Source of the DNA: Klugiella xanthotipulae
Lineage (GTDB): Bacteria; Actinomycetota; Actinomycetes; Actinomycetales; Microbacteriaceae
Length of the DNA stretch: 64,000 nucleotides
Reading direction: 5' to 3'
Assembly (NCBI RefSeq): GCF_006716695.1
Contig: NZ_VFPN01000002.1
Coordinates: 372,001-436,000, forward strand
The position numbers and the translations under genes are program-made. This document shows, piece by piece, positions 18,615-27,042 of the stretch. The notes under the pieces were generated by a model. The model ran no database searches, was not told the origin of the DNA, and was given only the letters and a program-made list of their open reading frames with translations. Numbering within the stretch: position 1 is the stretch's first letter; each line of letters opens with the position of its first letter.

Positions 18615-18636
18615 GCCGCTCGAAGCGGCAATTTTT
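18615..18636 (+). terminator. Second intrinsic terminator after pstB
   Basis: GCCGCT (18615-18620), loop CGA, AGCGGC (18624-18629), then AATTTTT: the classic hairpin-plus-T-run form on the plus strand. It backs up the hairpin at 18535. Confidence 0.75.
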
Positions 18637-18731
18637 GGAGCCCGGGGTTACTGTGATCCGGCAAAAAGTAGCTTACCGCACTCGTTGGACCGCAGCACGG
18701 GCCCTACGGTCACGGCGACTAACCGACTCAT

Positions 18732-19376
18732 CTAATCGAGCGAGCCAGACCGCCAGAGTGAGGCCACCGAGCGAAAGTCGTCGGCAAACTGCGAGTAACG
18801 CAGTCCACGCGTGGTGAGAACCTGTGCCCGCTCGGGCTCACCTGCTTCGACATCCGTGGCCAGATCGATGTAGCCCGAGCGCAACACCCGACAGAACGAA
18901 GCCGCGCGGTCGAGCGCAATTCCGAGGTCGCCGCTGAACACACCCGTGAGTATCCGATCACTCAGCGCGGATATTTCCTCCGGGCCGGTGGGGGCGACGG
19001 CACCGGACACAACGGGGTCAATCGTGCTGAGCGCCTCAGCACCGCGACGATAGGCATAGGCCGTTGATTCGGGGTCGTTGCGCACAACAGCGCGAACCAG
19101 GTACAACCGCCACAGCGCACCGGGCAGTGATCGAGCACTCGCCTGAGACCACAGCTGCGCAATATCGTCGAGGCCACCGTTCGTGTCGGCCACCAGCATC
19201 CGCTCAACAATGTTCTGGGCTACCCCCTCGCGGTCAGTACTGCCGCGCACCCGATCCAGCAGCGCCCAGGCCGTATCGCGAGCCAGGGTGTAGTGCACGG
19301 CCGGGTCTTCGGCACCCCAGTGATCGTCAAACTCGTGGGTGGGCCGCAGGACGGGCCGATGAAACTCTTCCGACAT
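18732..19376 (-). CDS. Conserved actinobacterial hypothetical protein
   Basis: A 214-residue soluble, mostly helical protein starting MSEEFHRPVLRPTHEFDDHWG. It contains no motif I can tie to an enzyme. The composition (many Ala, Leu, Arg with regular spacing, such as GALWRLYLVRAVVRNDPES) suggests stacked helices. It is a lone gene, convergent with pstB and upstream of tRNA-Lys on the opposite strand. Homologues of this type are sometimes labelled as an RNA-polymerase subunit in databases, a name nothing in this sequence supports. Confidence 0.7.
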   Translation of the reverse strand: MSEEFHRPVLRPTHEFDDHWGAEDPAVHYTLARDTAWALLDRVRGSTDREGVAQNIVERMLVADTNGGLDDIAQLWSQASARSLPGALWRLYLVRAVVRNDPESTAYAYRRGAEALSTIDPVVSGAVAPTGPEEISALSDRILTGVFSGDLGIALDRAASFCRVLRSGYIDLATDVEAGEPERAQVLTTRGLRYSQFADDFRSVASLWRSGSLD

Positions 19377-19554
19377 TCGGTGGATGTCCCCATTTTCTCT
19401 CGTGCGGGTCGTACCCGGCCAGGATAGTTCAGAACAGCGACGGTACCATCGATTGAGCGCCCCCGCCCGGATGTCACGATTGAGGGCGGGTACCCCAGCT
19501 CATTACCAGGGACGATTAAGTACTCGGCCCCAATTCACGATAGGTTAGTCGGGC

Positions 19555-19630
19555 GGGCCTGTAGCTCAGTTGGTAGAGCATCGGACTTTTAATCCGCGGG
19601 TCGCGGGTTCGAGCCCCGCCGGGCCCACCA
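19555..19630 (+). tRNA. tRNA-Lys (anticodon UUU)
   Basis: A complete cloverleaf of 76 nt with encoded CCA. The acceptor GGGCCTG (19555-19561) pairs with CGGGCCC (19620-19626), with one G-U pair. D-arm GCTC/GAGC, anticodon loop CTTTTAA with TTT, and T-arm GCGGG-TTCGAGC-CCCGC are all present. The outermost pair of the anticodon stem (T/C) is a mismatch. TAGGTT at 19541-19546 may be its -10. Confidence 0.97.
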
Positions 19631-19631
19631 C

Positions 19632-19670
19632 AAACCCCCGGCAGATGCATAAAGCATCTGCCGGGGGTTT
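19632..19670 (+). terminator. Terminator after tRNA-Lys
   Basis: A 17-bp perfect stem (19632-19648 with 19654-19670) with a 5-nt loop, beginning in an A-run and ending in TTT, directly after the tRNA. Confidence 0.85.
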
Positions 19671-19698
19671 AATCGTGTCAACGCCGTGGGCCACACGT

Positions 19699-19724
19699 GG
19701 CTTATAGGACAAAAAGAGTGGATG
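19699..19724. repeat. Left terminal inverted repeat of the IS
   Basis: Begins GGCTTATAGGAC and matches the complement of 20916-20941 at 25 of 26 bases. Confidence 0.93.
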
Positions 19725-19736
19725 GCCCCGGGTGCG

Positions 19737-20849
19737 TCATCCGCTGCCTGCCCATCCGGCGCGTACCCAGAGGCCTTCGCTGGCGTCGAGGCCGGTGTCG
19801 TAGAGCGGTGGCTGGTCTGTTTGTTCGGCTGGCTCGGTGGTGTTGTCTGGGGCGGGTTCTGGTGTGTGTTGGATGAGTTCGTGTGCGCGGTCAGAGGGGA
19901 TCTCTTTCAGTGTGAGGAACCATTCCGCGGCTCGTTTCATGTGTACTTCGCTCATTCCGCGATGGTTCCGCAATACCGTCCTAATGCCGTTGTTGATCCC
20001 GCCCTCGAGTGGCGACGTGGTTCGAGCATTTCCGTGTTCGAGGTATGTGAATAGGACCCCTTTTCGGTTGAGGCTGTGGAGCAGATTCCAGGCTTTGCGT
20101 AACCGGTCGTGAGTGTATCCCCAGTTTCCGTCACGGTATCGGGTGCGTTCTTTCGTGAGGTGTCCGTATGCCTGCCACCACACGTTCAGGAGTTTCTGCC
20201 ACTCGATCGCGTCGTGAATGGTGGTGACTTCTGAAAGCGCGCGACCGATCTGCGCGAGGTGCTTGCCGGCGCCTGTTTTCGGGTTGAGGGTGAGGTGACG
20301 GCGGAGGTTCATGCGGACGTGGAAGATGCAGCGTTGTATCCGGGTGGCGGGCCATTGTTGGCGGAGCGCAGACGCAATCCCGGTGCCACCGTCACAGACC
20401 ACGACCGTTGGTGCCGGGAGACGTTCCAGGAGTGCCAGCCACGCCGCAGTTGATTCTCGCGCGCACCATTGCCACGCCAGCACTTGCAACGATTGCGTGA
20501 CCGCGATGAGTAGACACCAGGAACCGATGTAGATGCCGTCGACCAGGATCGTGTGGTGCGCGGTCGTGACGGGACCCAGGCGGGGTTCAATATCCCAACA
20601 CCACCTCGTTGAGCGTCGAAACTGCCGCGCGGCAGACGGGCCACCGAGGTCAGCCTGGGAGTGCTTCCCGGCAAGCCAGCTCAGGAACTCGTGGAGTTGA
20701 TGTCGCTGTGTGAGATCGGCACGTTTTCGGGTCGCGGAAGCCCCGCAATTCGGGCAACGCCAACGCTGCGTGCCAGAACGATGTCTCCCGTTCTTCACGA
20801 GCTTGGAATCGCATACCGCACATTTGCCGGAGTTGGGGGTGTTTGGCAC
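19737..20849 (-). CDS. IS1249-type transposase (IS256 family DDE)
   Basis: A 370-residue transposase. An N-terminal zinc-ribbon-like motif has C10, C13, C32 and C35. The DDE triad can be read as D104 (LVDGIYIG), D153 (VVCDGGTGI) and E282 (TSPLEGGIN). The FHVRMNLRRHLT stretch and the REST/AAW pattern between D153 and E282 match the IS256-type MULE domain. The GTG start at 20849 follows TAGGAG. The C-terminal 45 residues are Pro/Thr/Glu-rich and look dispensable. No frameshift or stop is seen, so it may be active. Confidence 0.92.
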   Translation of the reverse strand: MPNTPNSGKCAVCDSKLVKNGRHRSGTQRWRCPNCGASATRKRADLTQRHQLHEFLSWLAGKHSQADLGGPSAARQFRRSTRWCWDIEPRLGPVTTAHHTILVDGIYIGSWCLLIAVTQSLQVLAWQWCARESTAAWLALLERLPAPTVVVCDGGTGIASALRQQWPATRIQRCIFHVRMNLRRHLTLNPKTGAGKHLAQIGRALSEVTTIHDAIEWQKLLNVWWQAYGHLTKERTRYRDGNWGYTHDRLRKAWNLLHSLNRKGVLFTYLEHGNARTTSPLEGGINNGIRTVLRNHRGMSEVHMKRAAEWFLTLKEIPSDRAHELIQHTPEPAPDNTTEPAEQTDQPPLYDTGLDASEGLWVRAGWAGSG

Positions 20850-20915
20850 TCCTAATCATGCCGGGGTATGACCAGCGCCGTTCTGCCTCATGATCACGGG
20901 GCTAGATCAAGATCT

Positions 20916-20941
20916 CATCCACTCTTTTTGTCCTATAACCC
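20916..20941. repeat. Right terminal inverted repeat of the IS
   Basis: Ends CCTATAACCC and pairs with 19699-19724. The 8-bp target duplication CCACACGT follows at 20942-20949. Confidence 0.93.
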
Positions 20942-20962
20942 CCACACGTGGTACGGCACCGA

Positions 20963-22843
20963 TTATGCGCTCTCTCTCACGTCCCGCTCGCGGTACAGTT
21001 CGGCGTACAGCCCCTCGGCCGCCATCAACTCGGTATGCGTACCGCGCTCCACAACACGCCCGGCACGCACCACGTAGATGCAGTCGGCATTGCGCACGGT
21101 AGAGAGGCGGTGCGCAATCGAAATGGTGGTGCGCCCGCGGGATGCCTGATCCAGAGCATCCTGCACGATCCGCTCCGAGGTGGAATCTAGGGCGCTCGTG
21201 GCCTCGTCGAGGATCAGGATATCCGGGTCTTTCAGTAGCACCCGCGCAATCGCCACGCGCTGCTTTTCACCGCCGGAGAGCCGGTAGCCGCGCTCCCCCA
21301 CCACGGTGTCATAGCCGTCGGCGAACGACTCAATCGTGTCGTGAATGTTGGCCGCACGCGCCGCCGCGCGCAGTTCCTCATCGGTGGCATCGGGCCTGGC
21401 GTAGCGCAGGTTCTGCGCGATGGTGTCGTGGAAAAGGTAGGTCTCCTGACTCACGATGCCCACGCGGGCGACGAGCGACTCGTGTTGCAGATCGCGCACA
21501 TCAATCCCGGACACTCGAACGGCCCCGTCGGTCACATCGTAGAGCCGCGGGATGAGGTAGCTGAGGGTGGTCTTCCCCGAGCCAGAGGGCCCCACAAACG
21601 CCACAAACTGGCCCTCCTCAATGCGCAAGCTCACACCGTTAAGGGTGGGGGCCGGGATCGCGTCGGGGTCAGCGACAGCCGCGGCCACGGCATCCGGGTA
21701 CTGAAACGACACCCGATCCAACTCGATACTGCCAATGCGCTCGGGCACCGGCTGGGCTCCGCGGCGGTCACGGATCGCCGGGGTCATATCGAGATACTCA
21801 AAGATGCGGGCAAAGAGTGCGGTGGAGGTCTGCACATCGAGAGCCACGCGCATCAGGCCCAGAAGCGGGAACATGAGCCGGGATTGCGCCGCGGTGAAGG
21901 CCACGATGGTGCCGGCTGTCACCGTGGCCACGCCCTGGCCGATCATCAGACCGGCCAACAGGTACACGACCGCGGGGATGCTCGACAGGAAAATACTCAC
22001 GGTGGCAAAGAACCACTGCCCACTCATCGCCTGCCGCACCTGCAACCGCACCTGCTCGCGGTTGGCCTGACGGTAGCGCTCCACCTCGGCGGGCTGACGG
22101 TTGAAACTCTTGGCCAGCAGAACCCCCGAGACGCTCAGAGTTTCCTGCGTAATCGCCGACATCTCGGCAAGCGACTCCACCGTGGCCGAGGCGATTCGAG
22201 CCCGCACCCGGCCGATGCGGCGCTGGGCAAGCACCAGAACGGGCATCAGGATGAACGCCACAATCGTCATCTGCCAGCTCAGTAGCAGCATAGCAACGGC
22301 CGCCGCGATCACCGTAACGGTGTTGCCCAGCACATTGGATACGGCGTTGGTGAGTACCCCGGCCACACCGCCCACATCGTTTTGCAGGCGCGATTGGATG
22401 CTGCCGGTTTTCGTTCGGGTAAAAAAGTTAAGCTCCATACGTTGCAGATGCTCAAACATCCGTGTGCGCAGGGAACCCATGACACTGTTGCCCACCGAAG
22501 CGGTGAGATAGGTCTGCCACACCCCCAAGCCACCCGTGAGGGCGAAGAGCGCAATCATCATGACCGTCAGCCGGACGAGCAGGGACAGATTGAGTCCGTC
22601 GGGACTAAACAGCGCATCGTCAAATACTGCCCGCGTGAGCAGCGGGGGAAGCACCGAGAGCGCCGCGCTGAACAACACCAGGATGACAATGAGGATGAGC
22701 GGGTTGCGATATCCGGCAAACAACCCCCGGATGCGTCGAGACAGGTGCGGGATCTGCGGGGCGTCGGCATTGAGGCGACGTTGGAGATCCTCGTCGGCGG
22801 AACTGATCCGCCTGCCGCCACCTCGTCCACCACCCATGCTCAT
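20963..22843 (-). CDS. ABC exporter, fused permease-ATPase half-transporter
   Basis: A 626-residue type-IV ABC exporter subunit that should work as a homodimer. Six transmembrane helices lie in about residues 45-350, preceded by a Gly/Arg-rich leader. The nucleotide-binding domain (about 385-620) has VGPSGSGKTT (Walker A), LSGGEKQRVAIARV (signature), ILILDEATSALD (Walker B) and a switch His in SIAHRLSTVRN. This resembles MsbA/BmrA-like lipid or drug exporters; the substrate cannot be read. The IS lies just beyond its stop codon, 22 nt away, so the gene is intact but may have lost its original terminator. Confidence 0.9.
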   Translation of the reverse strand: MSMGGGRGGGRRISSADEDLQRRLNADAPQIPHLSRRIRGLFAGYRNPLILIVILVLFSAALSVLPPLLTRAVFDDALFSPDGLNLSLLVRLTVMMIALFALTGGLGVWQTYLTASVGNSVMGSLRTRMFEHLQRMELNFFTRTKTGSIQSRLQNDVGGVAGVLTNAVSNVLGNTVTVIAAAVAMLLLSWQMTIVAFILMPVLVLAQRRIGRVRARIASATVESLAEMSAITQETLSVSGVLLAKSFNRQPAEVERYRQANREQVRLQVRQAMSGQWFFATVSIFLSSIPAVVYLLAGLMIGQGVATVTAGTIVAFTAAQSRLMFPLLGLMRVALDVQTSTALFARIFEYLDMTPAIRDRRGAQPVPERIGSIELDRVSFQYPDAVAAAVADPDAIPAPTLNGVSLRIEEGQFVAFVGPSGSGKTTLSYLIPRLYDVTDGAVRVSGIDVRDLQHESLVARVGIVSQETYLFHDTIAQNLRYARPDATDEELRAAARAANIHDTIESFADGYDTVVGERGYRLSGGEKQRVAIARVLLKDPDILILDEATSALDSTSERIVQDALDQASRGRTTISIAHRLSTVRNADCIYVVRAGRVVERGTHTELMAAEGLYAELYRERDVRESA

Positions 22844-22931
22844 CCGGCCAGTCTACGTCCACCGGGGGGTGCCACGTGGAACGGTCCGCCAGCGCATAAA
22901 GCGTACATCGCACGGAAATTTGCGAGTGGCT

Positions 22932-23927
22932 CTACCCAGCCGTGAGCTGGGTGGCCCCCGCCTCGAACTCGTCGAGGTCACCCGTCTCTCCGGCCCGCAC
23001 AGCCCGACCACCCAGCACCAGCATGTAGGCGAGAAACAGACCGAACGCGCACAGGCCAATTCCGATCTTGACGGGCCACGGCCACGGCTGCGGAGTCACA
23101 AAACCCTCCACGATACCGGAGACAAACAACCAAAACGCGAGGCCAACGGCCACAGTGATGAGCGCCCTTCCCTCTGCGGCAAGCGACACCAAACGGGTGC
23201 GCGGCCCGGGAGCTACCCAGGACCAGAACAGCTTCATACCGGCACCGGCAGCCACAAAAACACAGGTGAGTTCGAGCAAACCGTGCGGCAGGATGTACAG
23301 AAAAAAGGTATCCCCTTCGCCGTACGCAAACATCACACCGGCGGAACTACCCACATTCACGCCGTTCTGTAAGAGCATCACGGGAACAAACAACCCGGTG
23401 ATGCCAAAAGCCAGGCACTGCGCCGCAATCCACGCATTATTGGTCCACACCTGACCGGCGAACGAGGCAGCCGGATTCTCCGAGTAGTAGTTGACAAAAT
23501 CGTGGTCAACCAGCTGCTGAAGCTGCGCATCGGAGCCGAGGGCCGCGAGCATCCGCGGGTCGTTTGTTACTGAGAGAGCGGTGAGAACACCCACCACGAT
23601 CACTGCGAGGCCTGCGGCAAGCGACCACCAGCGCGTGCGATAGAGGGCGGCTGGAAGGTGCACGGTAACAAACTGAGCGAGGGCCGTCAACGGGTTGCTG
23701 CGGGTGCCGGTGAAGCGCAGCCGGGCTCGGGAGAGCCGCACTGAGAGTGCGGTACCCTCGGCAGTATCCCCCGCTGCGGTACTGATCGCGGAAAGATGAC
23801 TTGCCGCGGATTGGTAGCGATCAATGAACTCGTCAATGTGGGGACCGCTCAGATGCCGCTGGCGGGTGAGCGCATCAAGTCGCTCCCACTCGGCCCGGTG
23901 AGCATCAGCATAGGCATCTATATCCAT
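22932..23927 (-). CDS. Stage II sporulation protein M (SpoIIM) domain membrane protein
   Basis: A 331-residue protein with a cytoplasmic helical N-terminus (about 1-95) followed by five or so membrane helices. The SpoIIM/DUF95 pattern is visible in YYSENPAASFAGQVWTNNAWIAAQCLAFGITG and LPHGLLELTCVFVAAGAGMKL. The organism shows no sign of sporulation, so the domain name should not be taken as function. I set the start at ATG 23927 (MDIDAYADAH); the frame is open a little further upstream. It is divergent from an RDD-family gene with only 19 nt between starts, a pairing repeatedly found in actinobacteria. Confidence 0.85.
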   Translation of the reverse strand: MDIDAYADAHRAEWERLDALTRQRHLSGPHIDEFIDRYQSAASHLSAISTAAGDTAEGTALSVRLSRARLRFTGTRSNPLTALAQFVTVHLPAALYRTRWWSLAAGLAVIVVGVLTALSVTNDPRMLAALGSDAQLQQLVDHDFVNYYSENPAASFAGQVWTNNAWIAAQCLAFGITGLFVPVMLLQNGVNVGSSAGVMFAYGEGDTFFLYILPHGLLELTCVFVAAGAGMKLFWSWVAPGPRTRLVSLAAEGRALITVAVGLAFWLFVSGIVEGFVTPQPWPWPVKIGIGLCAFGLFLAYMLVLGGRAVRAGETGDLDEFEAGATQLTAG

Positions 23928-23946
23928 CTGCTGGAATACTAGTCGA

Positions 23947-24768
23947 GTGAGCACCACAAGCGGTACCTATAGCGACGACCTCATCACGGGCGAGGCGGTC
24001 GCTCTGAGCGTCCGGCCCGCCGGGTTTATCCTGCGCGGGGCCGGTCTGATGATCGACGTGCTCGTGACCCTCCTCTTCACCGGGGCACTCCTCCTTGCCG
24101 CCTCGCTGGCACTCGCCGCCAGTGACGCCGACGAAGCCCTCGCCCGAACGGCGGTCCTCAGCTGCATTGTGATCGGCCTTGTTGTGATGCCCACCCTGGT
24201 GGAGCTTCTGACCACGGGGCGATCACTCGGCAAGCTCGCGACCGGCGTGCGCATCGTACGCGACGATGGCGGGGCCATCCAGTTTCGGCACGCCTTCATC
24301 CGCGCGCTCGTCGGGTTTGCCGAGATCTACGCCACGGGTGGCGGCGGCGCAGCGCTCACCGGGCTACTCTCCCCCACCACCAAACGACTCGGTGACCTGA
24401 TGGCAGGCACCTACGCGCAGCACGAGCGGGTGCCACACCCGACGAGTCGGCCCGCCTTCCTGCCGCCCGAGCTCGTCGGGTGGGCACAGGTTGCAGATGT
24501 CGCCCCCTTACCTGACCCCCTCGCCCGCCGTATCGGGCAGTTTCTCGCCAATGCACCACGGATGCTGCCGGAAGCGCGTTCCACCGTGGCCGCGGGACTG
24601 GCCGTCGAGGTATCCCCCTACATATCACCCGCCCCCGGCGGGGAGCCACTGGCCGCGCTCCAGGCAGTGATGAGCATCCGGCGACAGCGCGAAACCGCCG
24701 CGCTCGCCCGCGAGGCGGCCCGGCTCGCCCGGCTAGAACCGACGCTCACGGGGCGACCACCGGTCTAG
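23947..24768 (+). CDS. RDD-family membrane protein
   Basis: A 273-residue protein with an N-terminal RDD domain (about 20-155): the first helix contains RGAGLMIDVLVTLLF, in which R-x-x-D replaces the canonical RDD spacing, and GRSLGKLATGVRIVRDDG is the conserved loop. A cytoplasmic tail of about 115 residues follows, mostly helical and rich in Arg/Ala. The GTG start at 23947 is only 19 nt from the divergent spoIIM-like start, so the promoters must overlap coding DNA or each other. Function unknown; paired function with the SpoIIM-like protein is inference. Confidence 0.85.
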   Translation: MSTTSGTYSDDLITGEAVALSVRPAGFILRGAGLMIDVLVTLLFTGALLLAASLALAASDADEALARTAVLSCIVIGLVVMPTLVELLTTGRSLGKLATGVRIVRDDGGAIQFRHAFIRALVGFAEIYATGGGGAALTGLLSPTTKRLGDLMAGTYAQHERVPHPTSRPAFLPPELVGWAQVADVAPLPDPLARRIGQFLANAPRMLPEARSTVAAGLAVEVSPYISPAPGGEPLAALQAVMSIRRQRETAALAREAARLARLEPTLTGRPPV

Positions 24769-24786
24769 CACGGGACGCGGGCGCTG

Positions 24787-26262
24787 TCAGTAGCGGTAGT
24801 TCTCACCCTTGAAGGGCCCCTCAACGGGCACCCCGATGTAGGCCGCCTGCTCGGGCGTGAGGGTGGTCAGGCGCACACCAAGCGCGTCCAGGTGTAGCCG
24901 GGCCACCTTCTCGTCAAGGTGCTTGGGCAGCACGTGGACGCCCACCGGGTAGCTGTCGAGGCGCAGGTACAGCTCAAGCTGCGCGAGCACCTGGTTGGTG
25001 AAAGAGTTACTCATCACAAAGCTCGGATGACCCGTCGCGTTGCCCAGGTTCATCAGACGACCCTCGCTGAGCACAAGAATGGAGCGGCCCGTAGGCAGCC
25101 GCCACTCGTGCACCTGGGGCTTGATGAGGACGGACTCGGCTCCGGCCAAGCTCTCCAGCCCGGCCATGTCGATCTCGTTGTCAAAGTGGCCCACATTAGC
25201 GACGACCGCGAGGTGCTTCATCCCCCGCATATGATCGACCGTGATGACGTTCTTGTTACCCGTGCAGGTAACGAAAATATCGACCTGGCCCACCACCTCC
25301 TCAATCGTGGCCACCTGGAAGCCATCCATCGCGGCCTGTAGCGCGCAGATGGGGTCCACCTCGGTCACGATCACGCGCGCGCCCTGACCGGCCAGGGCCT
25401 CGGCCGCCCCTTTGCCGACGTCACCGTAACCGACCACGAGGGCCACCTTGCCGCCGATGAGGACGTCGGTGGCGCGGTTGAGACCATCAGGCAGCGAGTG
25501 GCGGATGCCGTATTTGTTGTCAAACTTCGACTTGGTCACCGAGTCGTTCACATTGATCGCGGGAAACAGCAGCTCGCCCGCACGACAGAGCTCGTGGAGG
25601 CGGTGGACGCCCGTGGTGGTCTCCTCCGTCACACCGCGGATCTCGGCCGCAACGCGGCTCCAGCGCTGGGGGTCGGCCGCGAGGCTGTCACGGAGGAGGC
25701 CCAGCACAATCCGATGCTCCTCGTTCTCGGCCGTCTCGGCATCCGGAACAGCACCTGCCCTCTCGAAGGTCACACCGTTGTGCACGAGCAGGGTGGCATC
25801 GCCGCCATCATCAAGGATGAGGTTGGGGCCGGTCCAGTCGGCACCCGCCGCCGCGGCCTCGGCGCTCCAGTCGAAGATGCGCTCGGCGCACCACCAGTAC
25901 TCGTCAAGAGTCTCGCCCTTCCAGGCGAACACGGGCACACCGGCGGGCTCGTCGGGGGTGCCGGTCGGCCCGACCACGACGGCGGCGGCGGCCTCGTCCT
26001 GGGTGGAGAAAATATTGCAGCTCGCCCAGCGCACCTGCGCGCCCAGGTCCACGAGGGTTTCAATCAGCACGGCCGTCTGCACCGTCATGTGTAGCGAGCC
26101 GGCGATCCGAGCACCGGCGAGCGGGCGCTGACCACGGTACTCCGCCCGCAAGGCCATCAGCCCGGGCATCTCCGCCTCGGCCAGCCGTAACTGGTGTCTA
26201 CCGGCCTCCGCCAGGCTCATGTCGGCGATGCGGTACGAATCGGTCGTGGCGGGTGCGGTCAT
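24787..26262 (-). CDS. ahcY: S-adenosyl-L-homocysteine hydrolase
   Basis: Splits S-adenosylhomocysteine into homocysteine and adenosine with bound NAD. The 491-residue protein has [33 protein letters not shown], the Rossmann glycine motif [24 protein letters not shown] and the C-terminal ENYRY in place of the more usual HYRY. The ATG at 26262 is preferred over a GTG four codons earlier because GAAGGTAA then lies 5 nt upstream. The gene converges on the RDD gene with 18 nt between stops. I see no SAH-type riboswitch in the 39-nt leader to DUF3499. Confidence 0.96.
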   Translation of the reverse strand: MTAPATTDSYRIADMSLAEAGRHQLRLAEAEMPGLMALRAEYRGQRPLAGARIAGSLHMTVQTAVLIETLVDLGAQVRWASCNIFSTQDEAAAAVVVGPTGTPDEPAGVPVFAWKGETLDEYWWCAERIFDWSAEAAAAGADWTGPNLILDDGGDATLLVHNGVTFERAGAVPDAETAENEEHRIVLGLLRDSLAADPQRWSRVAAEIRGVTEETTTGVHRLHELCRAGELLFPAINVNDSVTKSKFDNKYGIRHSLPDGLNRATDVLIGGKVALVVGYGDVGKGAAEALAGQGARVIVTEVDPICALQAAMDGFQVATIEEVVGQVDIFVTCTGNKNVITVDHMRGMKHLAVVANVGHFDNEIDMAGLESLAGAESVLIKPQVHEWRLPTGRSILVLSEGRLMNLGNATGHPSFVMSNSFTNQVLAQLELYLRLDSYPVGVHVLPKHLDEKVARLHLDALGVRLTTLTPEQAAYIGVPVEGPFKGENYRY

Positions 26263-26301
26263 GATTACCTTCACAAGAGTGGGCGGATGCGGTCTGTGCG
26301 G

Positions 26302-26547
26302 TCAGACCAGCTGGGTGGGAGCCGGGTCGGCAGCCGCCTCAACACCGCCGAAAACGGTGTGTCGCAGCAGGGTCCAATTGGCGGGCGGTGTGAGCCGGTC
26401 GCTGTGGATCTGACAAAGATCGTAGCTATTAGGGTCGGCCGTAGGACTCAGGGGCCCAATAGCCATCGCGCACCCCGCGTAATCGTACGTGAGGGTAAAG
26501 GCAGCGGGTCGGCCGCAGATGGCTTTTGAACAGAGTCGTGCGCGCAT
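26302..26547 (-). CDS. DUF3499-family small cysteine-containing protein
   Basis: An 81-residue protein with C6, C11, C26 and C45-x-x-H48, a spacing that could bind zinc. It begins MRARLCSKAICGRPAAFTLT, the pattern of the actinobacterial DUF3499 family. In this lineage it normally lies between a zincin-like gene and ahcY or a phosphomannomutase, as here. Function unknown. Confidence 0.8.
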   Translation of the reverse strand: MRARLCSKAICGRPAAFTLTYDYAGCAMAIGPLSPTADPNSYDLCQIHSDRLTPPANWTLLRHTVFGGVEAAADPAPTQLV

Positions 26548-26591
26548 ATCCCCACCAGGCTACCCTGTTGACCGCCGGGTAGGATGTTGAC

Positions 26592-27038
26592 ATGCACAAT
26601 TCGCGGTCCACAGCTCGGCGTCGGGGCGTCCACGCCAACCGGCACGGCCGCGGGATGCGCTCCCCGGTATCCGGCCCCGAGCTGCCCATCCTGTACAACA
26701 GGATCGCGGCCTTCGACCGCGTGGCCGGCGGCACCGTCGAGTACCTGCGCTCCCTCTGGCCGGGCGAGCTCGACCGTGTGCGTTTCGATTTTGTATCAAT
26801 TCCCGTCACCCCCTCACCGGAGCCGGTCACCGAACCGCAACTGTGGCGGGTGGATGCGGCGAATCACCGCATCACCTTCTACCGTGTTCCCCTCCAGCGC
26901 TCAGGGAAGCTTCATGTGGAAGATGCCGCCCACCGGCGCATGTTCATCGAGTACGCCGTGTACAGCGCGGTCGCCGAATACCTGGGCAAGGAGCCCTGGG
27001 AGCTCCTGCCGCCCGAGGCACCCGGCCACCACTTTTAG
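26592..27038 (+). CDS. Zincin_1-like metallopeptidase-family protein lacking HExxH
   Basis: A 148-residue protein with a basic, Arg-rich start (STARRRGVHANRHGRG) and a core matching the small actinobacterial metallopeptidase-family proteins next to DUF3499. The family's active-site HExxH helix has no counterpart here: the equivalent helix reads AHRRMFIEYAVYSAVAEYLG. It is therefore probably not an active peptidase. The ATG lies 44 nt from the divergent DUF3499 start, and the stop faces the DUF5719 stop with a 4-nt gap. Confidence 0.65.
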   Translation: MHNSRSTARRRGVHANRHGRGMRSPVSGPELPILYNRIAAFDRVAGGTVEYLRSLWPGELDRVRFDFVSIPVTPSPEPVTEPQLWRVDAANHRITFYRVPLQRSGKLHVEDAAHRRMFIEYAVYSAVAEYLGKEPWELLPPEAPGHHF

Positions 27039-27042
27039 ATCA

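Larger units (their letters stand above)
19699..20941 (-). mobile_element. Insertion sequence, IS1249-like (IS256 family), 1243 bp
   Basis: A complete element bounded by 26-bp terminal inverted repeats (19699-19724 and 20916-20941, one mismatch at the third base). It is flanked by an 8-bp direct repeat CCACACGT at 19691-19698 and 20942-20949, the target-site duplication length expected for the IS256 family. It contains one intact transposase. The clean ends and duplication point to a fairly recent insertion. It sits between the tRNA-Lys terminator and the end of an ABC exporter gene and breaks no gene I can see. Confidence 0.93.

Noticed and set aside
19691-20951. CCACACGTGG, 10 bp, as a longer target duplication
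   Set aside because: The last two bases GG are also the first two bases of the terminal repeat. An 8-bp duplication gives better-matched repeat ends and fits the IS256 family.
26263-26301. SAH riboswitch before ahcY
   Set aside because: The 39-nt gap is too short for the known structure, and no pseudoknot-like pairing is seen.
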